Below are positions 10,755 to 24,575 of a stretch of 64,000 nucleotides of DNA, piece after piece. Below the pieces are notes generated by a model. The model was not told the origin of the DNA, did not search any database, and saw only the letters and a program-made list of their open reading frames with translations. A program made the translations under genes and the position numbers. Each line of letters opens with the position of its first letter. Within the stretch, counting starts at the first letter, position 1. Source of the stretch: Paramecium octaurelia (lineage: Eukaryota; Ciliophora; Oligohymenophorea; Peniculida; Parameciidae); assembly GCA_905182995.1 (NCBI GenBank), contig CAJJDP010000163.1, positions 62,001 through 126,000 on the forward strand, given 5' to 3'.

Positions 10755-12590
10755 ATAGCAATGGAATTGGATGATGCAGCGATTTTGGCATCTGATTTTT
10801 CAATAATAGTTGAGAATATTCCAAGAGATGCGAAAGAACCTGAAATTTAAGAATACTTTTCATAGCCCTTTCAAAATGAAACTGTCGAATTTAGAAAACT
10901 TTGCATTGCCTATGAAATTTAACCTTATTTGAAACTGAATACTTAAAAATAACTCAAAGAAACGGTGCTTACCAAAGTACTTGAATTGGAAGCGGAAGGA
11001 AAACAAATACCAAAATCAATACCACCAAGAGTTCAATTAGTTGAAGAAATAGAAAAAATTTCAAAGGAATTAGATTATATGGAAGATCATAGAGCTACTA
11101 TTTTCGATTTCAGTGGAATATGCATTATTACATATAATTACGAAAAACAAGCTGACAATGTTTGCAAGACATTCAAATCAACAAGATTTCAGATCTTGTT
11201 AGATTAATTGGGTTTCGAATAGAATGAATTCAAGAAATTTAGAAACAATAACCTTTTTGTAAGGAAAGCACCAGAACCTGGTGATATCATTTGGGGTAAT
11301 CTTGGAATTACAATCAAAGAATAGTATAAGAGAACCTTGATAACAAATGCCATGACTCTCTTTCTGTTAGCAATTGGATTTGGATTATTAGTTGCATTGT
11401 CTTATGCATAAAATATTATAAACAAGCATATCTCTAAAGGCTCAACTGCAGAAGCAGCCATTATTACTCTTCTTGGATTTGCATCATCAATTTTGATCTC
11501 AATTATAAATGTTGTGTTGGCTAAGATGATTATAAAGTTTGCTGAATTGGAATAGCAAGCTACTAGGACAGATTATAACGTTAGTGTGGCTTACAAGATG
11601 GGAGTGGCTTAATTTCTGAACACTGCCATCTTGACCTTAATTATCAATCTTTTTATACAGGAGGATATTGTGACTCTAGATCAGGCTATTTGGTAAACAG
11701 GAGGACTCAATTCAGATGTGATGTTGATTTTCATTACTAATTCTATAATGCCTTGGCTGACTCTATTATTGGATATCAATTATTTTTATAAGTTATATGT
11801 CAGACGCAAAATTATTATGTAAGGAGAGAATTGCAAATACACTTAAAATGAAGCTAATCAGTAATTTACTAATCTATTTTTAGAGCTTTCGAAGGACCCA
11901 CAATTGATTTATCATAGAAATATGCTAAATTGTGTAAAACCCTTTTGTTTACCTTTTTATATGCAGCCTTATTGCCATTAGGAGTTTGCTTCACTTTTAT
12001 TTCAATAGTTTGTATCTATTGGACGGAGAAGTACTTATTGATAAGAAGAGATTCCAAGCCTGCTCCAACAGGCAGTGCTATGGCTGAGGCAATGATCGAT
12101 TTTTATATCGAATTAATTCTATTATTGTTTTCTGTAAAAGCTCGCATTAATTATTTAGTTAGGATGCACTTTTTGGGAATGGGTGAACTACGATAAAGTT
12201 CACATTCTAACATGGCTATAATTGGGATTATCAACATTACACTATTTCATCCCAATTTAGAAAATATGTGGATGTATAGTGGATTTGGGTATTGATAATG
12301 CCACAGTGGAATCATATGATGAAAAATTCTTAACTTTCTATGATGATTATGATCGTCGTAATCCTGTTACACTAGATGCAGCTAAAGAGAAGTGGATCAA
12401 AATTCAACAGGAAACTGTCTAGCCTACTCCATAACCAAAAACAGCGTAAATATCTAATCATATAACTAATAGAACTTAATTAAAACAATATCATTAAATT
12501 CAACACATTACAACAGGTAGCACAAAAATCCATCCCCTAAATAGTAGAAATAGTAGAGAGATAGATGATTTATAATAACTTCAAGTTTGA
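10220..12590 (+). CDS. OSCA/TMEM63-like cation channel
   Basis: Introns 10480-10507 (28 nt), 11861-11883 (23 nt) and 12134-12158 (25 nt) give about 764 residues, the usual size for the OSCA/TMEM63 (CSC1-like) family of mechanically or osmotically gated, calcium-permeable channels. Family signatures: an N-terminal CPCC cluster and first membrane span (LYFDFLVFSGVIVFAY), a long cytosolic loop with a paired helix, the conserved APEPGDIIWGNLG before the channel core, then about eight further hydrophobic segments, the turn EGPTIDLSQKYAK, and SAMAEAMIDFYIEL. The tail (~130 residues) is polar and Gln-rich. The protein should sit in the plasma or a contractile-vacuole membrane; location is inference. 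A truncated duplicate of its 5' end lies directly upstream. Confidence 0.85.
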
Positions 12591-12676
12591 TTTTACTTAT
12601 AAATATTATTCGCTTAGTCTAATTAAACTAAAAGTATTCTGTCAAAATTTTATATAATATTTATAACAGATTCAGT

Positions 12677-13707
12677 ATGAAATGTCAGATCTCGAAAACT
12701 TATAATAAAATTTCGGATGTTTTCTCTAGAACTCAAATTAAGCATGCAGTTGAGGGATTGAACAACTATCAATAAAGGATTAAATTAATTGATGATATAA
12801 TTGACAGAAGAGAATAAATTGCAAAATCTGAGGATATTGCAAAGTTGTAACAATATGCACACATCTTCAAAAAAATGTTATACAAATACAAAAAGAAGAA
12901 AAGTGATCAAGAATAGTAATAAAAACAATAGAGATTGGAGATGGTTATGCAATTGCTCGGTGGAGAAAAGAATAAAAAGCCTGAGATCAAGAAGGAGTGT
13001 AGGACTGTTCTCAGGTATTGCTAGATTGGAAACAAACATCATCAAACAATTAATAGGAGTGTTGCTACACAGTCTACAAAGGCAGATGACACAAGAATAC
13101 AGGAGAATCAATTACCTAAGTCTCGGAAAGTATCCAGGTTTTTTACTGAGAAGGATCCTATGCAAGCTGAATCTTAGATAAAGAGGGAAGTTTGTGTATT
13201 TCTGGAGAAAAATAAGGAGCTCAATTACTTATAGAAGGAGAGATTCTTGAGACTCACAGATGATAACAAAAAGTTTCAATATTTAGAAAATTAAATCAAA
13301 CAACAATTAAAACAATAAGAATATCAATAACAACAATCAGCAGTCAAAGTATGTTAATGATCTTATTGTAGTAACATTATAAGGTTTAAAATTTATTCCA
13401 AAAGAACTACTTCAAAGGGGCTTCAATCAAAATAATGAAGTCGTAAAAAACATAGCCCTTGTTGATAGAAACCGATTATTGCAATACAGAAAGATAGAGA
13501 TTTTAGGAGCAAGAATCTTTTGCTTCTTATACAGAGTTAAAGCTCAATCAATTGTATACTGATTCAATTGATGTTTAAAAGTCTTTGAGATCCAAAAATC
13601 AATCTTGTCCAAGTGCTCTACTCTAAACATATCTGATTAACACCAATGCTGATATTATTGATGTTTCTAATTAAAAACTATTTTAAACAAAAAAATAACA
13701 AAAATGA
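12677..13707 (+). CDS. coiled-coil hypothetical protein
   Basis: ATG at 12677, one 23-nt intron at 13349-13371, stop TGA at 13705-13707, about 335 residues. The middle is basic (FKKMLYKYKKKK) and there are long Gln/Lys/Glu-rich heptad stretches near residues 50-100 and 200-230, so a coiled coil is likely. No enzyme motif or membrane span is visible. The gene follows the channel gene by 86 bases on the same strand and precedes the diflavin reductase. An ATG five bases further (12682, other frame) soon meets TGA and was not used. Family unknown. Confidence 0.65.
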
Positions 13708-13831
13708 ATTTAAACAATTTTATTAATTATTTGTGATAATTAATTATGTGTTATAAATAAAATGATATCAATATAATTGAGTATATAAATGCTCATAATA
13801 TTGTACGTACAAATTTATTTATTTATTAAAA

Positions 13832-15654
13832 ATGTAATAAACAATTGATACCAGAGAAATTATCAATGTGTACTATGGTACTACATCTGGAAATTCGTCA
13901 CGTCTAGCCTTTCAATTCGCAGACGAAGCCACACAACACAAATTTATCCCAAAGGGTACATCAGTACATATATATTTAGTATTCAACTTAAAAGAGTTCA
14001 ATCCTGATGTGTTTATTCAAACCAGACTCAATATTTTCTTTGTTTCTACTTATGGAGTGGGTGGACCAACTAGTGATGCCATAGACTTTCATAATTGGCT
14101 TCAGTCCAAGGATAGGAAATAAAATGAATTATAGGGAGTACATTTTACTGTATTTGCCTTGGGAAATACAAAACATGAACACTTTTGTGGCATGGGATTG
14201 AAGACAGATGCAAGATTAGAAGAACTTGGAGCAACAAGAATCTTCTAATTAGGAAAAGGTAATTCTTGTGATGAGACTACTGACAATGATTACTCTGTCT
14301 GGGTCGAAAGTGGGTTGTTTGCAGCACTAGAAGCCTTGTCTCCATTGGTAACTGTGCCTGCGAATTAAGTTCAAAGTTCGATTTACAAAATAAAGGAATT
14401 TAATAACATAGATGTTGTAGTAGGAGAAACCTTGTCATTTTAAGCATAAAAATACAAAGATTCCCACTCCCTTAAGATTATTGAAATTAAAGAATTACGA
14501 AAGGCTCCAAGTCCTGGAAATTCAACATTGTATTTAAGTTTAGAATCCCAAAATATTCCATACAAAGCAGCTTAAAATATTGGAATATATCCAGAAAACA
14601 GTGAAGAATATATCTAAGAAATATGTACTATGTTAAATTTGGATCCACAATATATTTTTTAAATTGAGACCAAAGGAAATCACCCATTTCCAACTCCAAT
14701 TAGTGTTCATAATTATTTGAAGAAGTATTGTGACTTTTTAGGACCTATTACTAAAAAATAATTATACACCCTTTCATAATTAGTTGATGATCAAAAAGCA
14801 AAGGAGGAACTCAAGTTTGTTTCATCCCATAAAGGAAGAGAAGAATATGATACAAACTATTTACAAACAAGATAATGTTTTTTCCATCTAGTGAAAAAAT
14901 ACAATATTAGAAACATATCATTGTAATAATTGATTGAATTGTGCCCTTTGATTTCCCCTAGATACTTTACTATTGCATCAAGTCCATTAAAAAATCCAAA
15001 TAAAATTGAGATTATTGCAAGTGAACTATTAATAAATAAAGAGAGGGTAAAATATTTTTATATGTATAGTTGGGATTGTGTTCCTAATTCTTAAGAAATG
15101 TAAAGGCTGGATAGGAGATAAAATGTTTCTTATAGGATTCAGCATTCTTATTGCCTCAAAATCCTTAGGCTCCAATTTTATTGTTAGGTATTGGAGCTGG
15201 ATTGGCTCCAATGAGAGCCTTTATCTAAGAAAAAGATGAATTCATAGAGCAAAACAAGCTAGATTAGAGTCCATTTAAAGGTCCAATGACACTATTCTTT
15301 GGTTGCAGAACCATGAATGACTATCTATTTAAGGAGGAATTAGAAGAGTATGAAAAGAATGGCACATTAAATCAATTGAAGGTGGCATTCTCAAGGGAGG
15401 GACAACAAGTAATTATATATGTTGACATAAAATAGATTAGAATAACAAATTATTTGGATGTTGAATTCTTGAATTAATTTTTAGAATCTGGTGGTGTTAT
15501 TTATGTGTGTGGATCTACCTAGATGGGTAGAGATGTCTAGATTGCCATAGAGAACATGTTTAAATAGGCTAGGAAAGTGATGCCTTACTTGGCTTATAGA
15601 AAAGTGAATGAATTAGAAGAACAAAAGATATTTGTGAAAGAATTATGGGGATGA
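13832..15654 (+). CDS. diflavin (FMN/FAD) NADPH oxidoreductase, NDOR1/Tah18-like
   Basis: Introns 15047-15069 (23 nt) and, probably, 15409-15435 (27 nt, in frame) give about 590 residues, like NDOR1/Tah18. Order: flavodoxin domain with FMN loop GTTSGNS (residue ~15) and STYGVGGP; ferredoxin reductase-type FAD domain with [10 protein letters not shown] (the R.Y.. S motif); NADPH domain with [20 protein letters not shown] and YVCGS. It ends FVKELWG, with the aromatic residue that stacks on FAD next to the end. There is no membrane anchor, which argues against cytochrome P450 reductase. Tah18-type enzymes pass electrons to Dre2 in cytosolic iron-sulfur cluster assembly; the assignment within the diflavin family is by size and lack of anchor only. 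The second intron carries no in-frame TGA, so retention would add nine residues. Confidence 0.85.
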
Positions 15655-15689
15655 CTTGATTGATGATTATTATTATGATTATGAATCAA

Positions 15690-16503
15690 TCATTTAACAC
15701 GTTTAGAACAGAATGTTTTTACTGGATTATATATGGGTCCTGGGGATTGAGCATCTTCTTTTTACAGTTTTTCATCAATCCAACTAATTTTTGCTGATTT
15801 TCCTATGGTAGCATTGGGTGAGGTCTCTCTGATATCTAGAAGTTTAAAGGTAAGAGTATACGTTTTTCAGCCACTTCGGTTCGATACCTGCCTACTCCTG
15901 GAGAACTTGTAGTTAAACTATTGTCTAATTGTCTTTTGGCTTTGTTGAAGGTGGTTGGCGATCCTCTCATTTGTATGGACATTTCGCTCAAGGGAATAGT
16001 TTACTGTTGTTTGATAGTTGAAATTTTGCTTGGAGATCTGCTCACATAGGATTGACTCATAGTCATTTTTTTAAGATCAGGTTCTGATTGTCTTTCGATT
16101 TTTCTGGAAACTGGGGAGATGATATCGGATTTGTTGTTGGCGAGTTGAAATGTTTCATCGGAGATCAGATTCATCGAATTAACTATTTGATTCCAGACAT
16201 TGTTCGATGTAGCAGTTAAAATTAAATCAAAATTGCTCTTAAAAATTTGTATATTTCGATTTAATTGGATTGAGTATTCGACCTTTTATCCTTGTCTTTG
16301 CATGGAGCTGATTACTTCTTTGAGTCCTATTGGAATGATGCAAATGTGATTTTACTTTAGGATGCAAAGTTGATTTCGTTTGTAAAGACTTCCTCCAAAA
16401 ATGTAGTCAATTGTGTGAGATAGCCTCTCTTCTGGACAGTCTCGAATATGTGATTGATGTCTGTGTACCTACCTATTTCAGTTTGGATTGAGGAGGAATT
16501 CAT
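15690..16503 (-). CDS. SHIPPO / STPGR-type (sperm-tail PG-rich) repeat protein
   Basis: ATG at 16503, introns 16441-16472 (32 nt) and 15836-15861 (26 nt), stop at 15692-15690, about 251 residues. The C-terminal third carries the family hallmarks SSPGVGRYRTEVAEK and SPGPIYNPVKTF, i.e. PGP/G-x-Y repeats typical of axonemal STPGR proteins. The last intron falls between the two repeats, and splicing it joins them in one frame. The N-terminal part is a helical region of unknown type, followed by a Ser-rich linker. Likely a ciliary microtubule inner or associated protein. It converges on the diflavin gene (35 bases apart) and diverges from the eS1 gene (90 bases). Confidence 0.75.
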
Positions 16504-16593
16504 TTAATTAAATTTAATTATATATATTAGGAATGCTTCTATGCGCATGTAATAAATTTTTGAAAAAATTAAAAAAAATCAAAATCTTTTTGC

Positions 16594-17490
16594 ATGACTC
16601 AAGGAAAGAATAAGAAATTAGGAAAGAAGAAGGGATAAAAGAAAACTATCGACCCATTGGCAAGAAAGGAATGGTTTGAATTAACAGCTCCAGTCCCCTT
16701 CAGCGCTGGTGGATTTGGCTATACTTGCATCAATAAATCTGCAGGAACAGGTATTTAATTATTATAAAGCCTTTAGTCGTGGCCACTGAAGCCATCAAAG
16801 GACGTGTGGTTGAAGCATCCTTGGCTGATCTTCAAGGACAATCAGATCAAATGGCATGGAGAAAAGTCAAATTAATTATTGATGATGTTGAAGGCACAAG
16901 ATGCAGAACTTCTTTCTATGGCCTTGATTCAACAAAGGATAAGATCTTTGGAATGATTAAAAAGCGATAAACTTTGATTGAGGTACTTTTAAATTCATAA
17001 TTTTCAATTAGACTTAAGTCGAAGCCAGATCATCAGATGGATATATCTTGAGAATCTTTCTCATTGCATTCACCAAGAGCATCAAAAATCAATAAAGAAA
17101 AACCACTTATGCTTAAAGAAGTCAAATCAAAGACATCAGAAAGAAGATTGCTGAAATTGTCCTCAGAGAAGTCTCAAAGAAAAGCATCACCACATTACTT
17201 GGTTTCTTCAATCAAGAAATTCTTTCAAAAGAAATCGCAAAGGCCACAAGAACTATCTTCCCACTCTAAAACATTACTTTAAGAAAAGTGAAGTTGGTTA
17301 AGAGACCCAAGGTTGATGGTAATGATGTCTCCCTAAATTGTTAGCTCAAAAATTGAGAGAATTCTACGAAGATGCCAACAGAAACAAAGCTCAAGTCAGA
17401 AGACACGGTCAAGCTGAAGACTAAAGCGCTTTAAATCTTATCAAATAAGGACAAATCGACAAGGAAGTCACCTAATAACCATAAGAATGA
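16594..17490 (+). CDS. RPS3A: 40S ribosomal protein eS1 (S3a)
   Basis: Introns 16751-16776, 16983-17011 and 17319-17344 (26, 29, 26 nt) give about 271 residues, the normal size. The basic start (GKNKKLGKKKGQKK), the segment DPLARKEWFELTAPVPF, the turn TRCRTSFYGLD and the C-terminal RKVKLVKRPKVD are characteristic of eS1. It is a structural component of the small ribosomal subunit near the mRNA exit. Compared with its neighbours it is richer in codons such as AAG, GCC and GTC, as expected for a highly expressed gene. Start codon chosen because the conserved N-terminus begins there. Confidence 0.96.
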
Positions 17491-17549
17491 TGAATTTATT
17501 ACAGTATAAACAAAATAGTACATATATTAATATAAGGGAGATTAAAGCA

Positions 17550-17567
17550 ATGTATATATATATATAT
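17550..17567. repeat. short TA dinucleotide run
   Basis: Uninterrupted alternating T and A between the two ribosomal protein genes; a second similar run lies at 62238-62255. Simple low-complexity sequence, expected in AT-rich spacers. Confidence 0.85.
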
Positions 17568-17640
17568 TGTATTTGATATCTTGGTCGTTAGTGTATTTCA
17601 AATATAAAGATTTTTTTTTAATTTAATTTGAGGAAATAAG

Positions 17641-18275
17641 ATGTCTTAATAGGCTTAAAAGGGAGGAAAGGGAGCATAGACTAAAACTGATGCTAAGCCA
17701 CAAACTGCTGCTTAGACAAAAGTTGCTAAACCATAAGAAACCAAGGAGAATGTTATGAGAAAAATAAGAATTGAAAAATTGATGGTTCATATTTGCGCAG
17801 GTGAATCAGGCGACAAGTTGACTAAGGCTGCTAAAGTCTTGGAAGATCTTACAGGATAAAAGCCTGTTTTTGGCAAAGCAAGATATACAGTGAGATCATT
17901 TGGTATTAGAAGAAATGAAAAAATCTCTGTCTATTGCACCATTAGAGGCGATTAAGCTAGAGACATTCTTGTTAGGGGTCTAAGAGTCAAGGAAATGGAA
18001 TTGAAGAAGAGAAACTTTTCTGAATCAGGAAACTTCGGATTTGGTATTCAAGAACACATTGATTTGGGATTGAAATATGATCCATACACAGGTATTCTGT
18101 TAATGTACAACCAATAGGTATTTTCGGTATGGACTTCTATGTTGTGTTGTCAAGACCAGGATTGAGAGTGGCTCAAAGAAAATCAAGAAATTCAAGATTG
18201 GGCACACAATAAAGAGTGACTAAAAAGGAAGCTGTAGAATGGTTCAAATAAACCTTTGAGGGAAACGTCTATTGA
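17641..18275 (+). CDS. RPL11: 60S ribosomal protein uL5 (L11)
   Basis: One 26-nt intron at 18092-18117 gives about 202 residues. The core from [20 protein letters not shown] to the end matches uL5, including the segment [15 protein letters not shown] and the FYVVLSRPG strand. The first 40 residues are an extra Gln/Ala/Lys-rich extension compared with the ~178-residue eukaryotic proteins. uL5 contacts 5S rRNA in the large subunit central protuberance. The gene lies 150 bases downstream of eS1 on the same strand; a TA run (17550-17567) sits between them. Confidence 0.95.
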
Positions 18276-18329
18276 TACAATACAATATTACATTAAATAC
18301 ACATATAAAAATATAATTTTTATTTTAAT

Positions 18330-20973
<2,644 letters not shown>

Positions 20974-21830
20974 GTAAATATAGATGTATCAATTAATGAA
21001 AACAACATTTTTCTAATTTCAACAAATTGACCATTACTTTAAAATAAAATATTGTATACTCATTATTTCTTATTAAATTTAATAATGTTTATATTAAATC
21101 TATGATTCCAATTAAAATTGGTTATCTTTCAACAGTTCTCTACTAGTTTGATTAGGTAATAACTTCTTGTGTATTCTGTTATGGAGAAAGAAAGTATTAG
21201 CACATTACTAGCCTAGAACTGATCATCATCATTATTTTAAACTAATATAAAGATTTCTATTTAAGTTTATTTATCAAGATTTTTTCTATTATTGCAATTG
21301 AAATGGATAGTATTAAAGAAAATAAAAAATTAAAATCTTTGAGATTCCCACAATTAGCACTATAATATTTTAATCTATAAGAATAAGGGATTATCAAATT
21401 GGAATAAAAAAGTCATCAAAATGCATAATATATAATAATTTGATACTAACTGAAAAAGAGATAATGAAGTTTTAGAAATAGAATCTTTAATGACTTAATT
21501 GAGACTGTAGATTTTGACAGTTCTTTCTTATAAAAATATAAATGATCATTAAAAGGTGTAATTAAATTTATAGGTTAAAAAAAACACTTGTATTTTAATT
21601 AATTTTTATAATTCTCTAATCGCATCCTTATACCTAATAGGACACTATTTAATGCTTTAAGCGTGGAACATATCCTGATTCAATAGGTTGATGGATAATT
21701 ACACTTATTTTGTGAGAAGAATATCAGCAATATGTAAGACACTTTGGGTTTTATTTGATTGGATGAAAAATACTCAATTTGAATATAATTACCGCGAATA
21801 TATTGGCGCGTGATTACTATATTAAAATTA
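20974..21830. other. AT-rich intergenic stretch
   Basis: About 860 bases between PKG and the B-box-like gene. A short frame starting at 21303 (ATG, 45 codons) and a somewhat less AT-rich patch at 21610-21770 that would encode a Cys/His-containing segment (LHLFCEKN) could be a decayed exon, but I could not assemble a gene. Nothing else is visible. Confidence 0.5.
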
Positions 21831-22651
21831 ATGGATATCTCTGTTTGCTAAAATCCCAATCACGATTCTTAACGTCTAAAATATATATGTGTGGATCCCA
21901 CTTGTTGTGTTCCCAAAAAAATAGGTATTTCTTGTAATTTAATTAAGGTTGTGCTGATTGTTTTCTCGATGATCATATAACTCATATTAGAAAAACAACT
22001 ACTCAATTTAAGGAGCAGGTAAGCCAATCTATCGAATAAATTTCATAAATTGAATTCCAAAAAGTGACAGGCTCTCCTTAAAGGGATTTGGATAGCCAAA
22101 TCGATTTTGAATTAGAAAATTGCATTGATTGCATTAAGTCAAGATTCTCATCCATCAAAGGCGATTTAAAGTCTCAAATCGATAGTGATATGACAAAGGT
22201 ATAAGATAATTGCACTTAATTGTAACAAAACATGAACAATGAGCTTGATCCATTCAAATTAACAATCTAAAATGAATTACCTTCTTTGAATCACAATGAA
22301 CTTAATTAATTAGTTAAATTTTATTAGGAGGCCCCAAAAATTCACAAACATTATTCTAAAACTGCTGAACTCTTACAAGATGAAAAATAAAAAGTAAAAT
22401 AAAAAAAATAAAAATACTTAAACAAAATGAAAACTATAATGCAAATATTACTCAAGGAGTTTAATGAATTAATGACATCAAAAAATGTGCAATTTGATGA
22501 TGGAAGTGAATATGAGACTCCTTAAAAATAAGCAATGTCTCCTAATAAAATGATAAATCTTGTAGAAACTGCACGTTCTTCAAGACGCTTTCCTATGTCT
22601 TAATCTTAAAAAAAATATTTTTTAGCTGCTGTGACAAAAAAATTGGATTGA
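21831..22651 (+). CDS. B-box-like zinc-binding, coiled-coil protein
   Basis: ATG at 21831, one 23-nt intron at 21925-21947, stop TGA at 22649-22651, about 265 residues. The first 45 residues hold a Cys/His array: CQNPNH, ICVDPTCC, GCADCFLDDHITH, spaced like a B-box zinc finger; the intron splits the array. The rest is a long helical coiled-coil region with many Gln and Lys (NCIDCIKSRFSSIKG onward) and a Ser/Arg-rich end. Such TRIM-like B-box plus coiled-coil proteins without RING are frequent in ciliates; partner unknown. No catalytic domain is visible. Confidence 0.7.
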
Positions 22652-22995
22652 TTAATTGATTTTTCATATTTATATATTATATAATAGCATCATTTCTCTA
22701 AAATCCACTTTAATTTCAAAATATAAAATTATTAATTTTAGTTTTATAAAATTGTAATTTCTAGTTTAATAATAAATGTAAATTTGAGCAAGTGTATAAG
22801 AGTATTTATGGAAAAACAAAAACCACAAAAATTTTATTTTCAGATTATAAAAATAATTTAATAGATTAATTAATTAAACTTAATAATAAATTAATGCATT
22901 TTTATTATTCATTAAAATATGATATTAAGGTTTTTTCTTTAATAAGTCTCCTACTTTTTTAGATTTAAGTAACTTTTTAGTTTTTTATTGAAATT

Positions 22996-23950
22996 TCATC
23001 TACAATTTCTTTGTTTAGATAAAATTTTATACTAAATCTCAACTATATTAAATTAATCTTTGTTTATTTCTGAAATTGGTATTTAATAATTCAATAGATA
23101 TATTATGGAAACTAAAAAAATAAAGAGAAAAATCAAAAACGTTCCAATTGCATTACCCAAATAATCCCTGACCAGATCAGCACAATTTGCATCATAAGTA
23201 ATGTAAATATCATATGAAGAATAGCGTTAATGCTGGAATAAGTGTATTATTAAGTGGCAAATTGTAATTAAATTATCCACTATACCATTAATCTCTAATA
23301 ACATGTAGAAGATATTGTTATATCCATCATGGTCAACATTTGACACTTGAAATACTAATTTATATTATTGCAAAAATTATCATTATAGTACTACGCATTA
23401 ACCAATATAATCACTGAATTTTATGACTAGTGTCTATAATAATTATAATAACTACTCCATGTAATTAAGCCTATCTAAATCAATAACTAAGAATGATTGT
23501 ATTAGTTGTCAATACTATTTCTAAAAGTAATATGATATATTAATCCATTGTTTTAATAAAAAATAGAATTATTGATTATTTGGAGAATACTTATTATAAA
23601 ATATTCAAAATTCTTTATTTCGCTTTTGATTTATTTTTTTCTAGAATATTCTGATCAAAAAGGAATATTTCCTTATATAAGAAATACCTAATTTAATGCA
23701 GAAGTTATAATATTTTCAATAATCAATAATTCTTGCATATTAGTAGCACAAATTCATGAATGATTTATATAATTTATCTAAATCATATCATTTTCTATTG
23801 ATAAACCTGCCAACATAATTAAATTTTCCAAGATCTTCTTTACTCCATTCATTGTTCATATGTTTTCTAACACCAACACATTGATTATTTATGATCATGT
23901 TATAATTGAATAGGATAGTTGATTTTAATATGTATAAATATTAGATATTT
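22996..23950 (-). other. coding-like but TGA-interrupted frame; otherwise AT-rich spacer (22652-23957)
   Basis: On the minus strand one frame reads as plausible protein from about 23950 to the TGA at 22998-22996, including NEWSKEDLGKFNYVGRF, CADLVRDYLGNAIGTF and a membrane-like run, but five in-frame TGA codons (first bases 23790, 23718, 23607, 23511, 23382) break it and I found no 20-32 nt introns that remove them. Five stops in ~320 codons is about what random DNA of this composition gives, so this may be a decayed gene or chance. Nothing else is visible between 22652 and 23957. Confidence 0.25.
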
Positions 23951-23957
23951 TTATTAA

Positions 23958-24575
23958 ATGTTAATTTACAAGAAAGCAACTCCTTAGGGTATCATATTTA
24001 GTAGAATAACTAGAACTATAAAAGTATAGGGAAGATCAAGTGAAGAGTTGGAAAAAGGAGAAGGATTTATAACGATTAACAGAAACCCAAGTCAACTAAA
24101 TGATGGATTTATTTCTTTTATTTGCTAGTCAGCGTACATTTACAATAAGAGTATGATATTTAAGTGATATGCAGACAAAAGACGTTGAAGCCTAAAATAC
24201 TCTTTTGAGAGTGAATGAAGAATCCACTCTATTTTCGAATGTATTATCAAAAATGATTCTGGTTGATGAGGACCTAAACTTTATCAATTTCTTGAAGCTT
24301 TATTTGCAGTGCATAGTAAATATGAAGAGCGATTATTATAGGGCGAGGCACAACAAGAGGAATAATTAAAACAATTGTTTACAACTCTAACTGCGAAAGG
24401 GGCAATCACTTTGGAAGACCTAAAGAGACTGGCTTAAGAGTTGGATCACTATCATCTCAAAGAGGAAGACTTGAATGAAATTATGAAGGTGATTTCTGGG
24501 GATGGCAAAGAAATTACAGAGGAAGATTTTATAAGATTTTATACATAGATAGTGAAAAGTTAAAGATAATTATGA
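23958..24575 (+). CDS. EF-hand-like protein
   Basis: Introns 23989-24013, 24151-24174 and 24316-24341 (25, 24, 26 nt) give about 180 residues. The layout resembles calmodulin/centrin-type proteins with mostly degenerate loops: LVDEDLNFINFL and GDGKEITEEDFIRFY look like the loop-plus-exiting-helix of EF-hands; the helix pair KGAITLEDLKRLAQELD is a further degenerate hand. Canonical Ca-binding residues are incomplete, so calcium binding is doubtful. Its stop codon overlaps the start of the next gene as ATGA (24572-24575). The model depends on three introns but every junction restores the frame. Confidence 0.65.

Noticed and set aside
15881..15896. tRNA T-loop-like string GGTTCGATACC
   Set aside because: It lies inside the minus-strand SHIPPO-like coding region and has no acceptor stem, D arm or anticodon arm around it.
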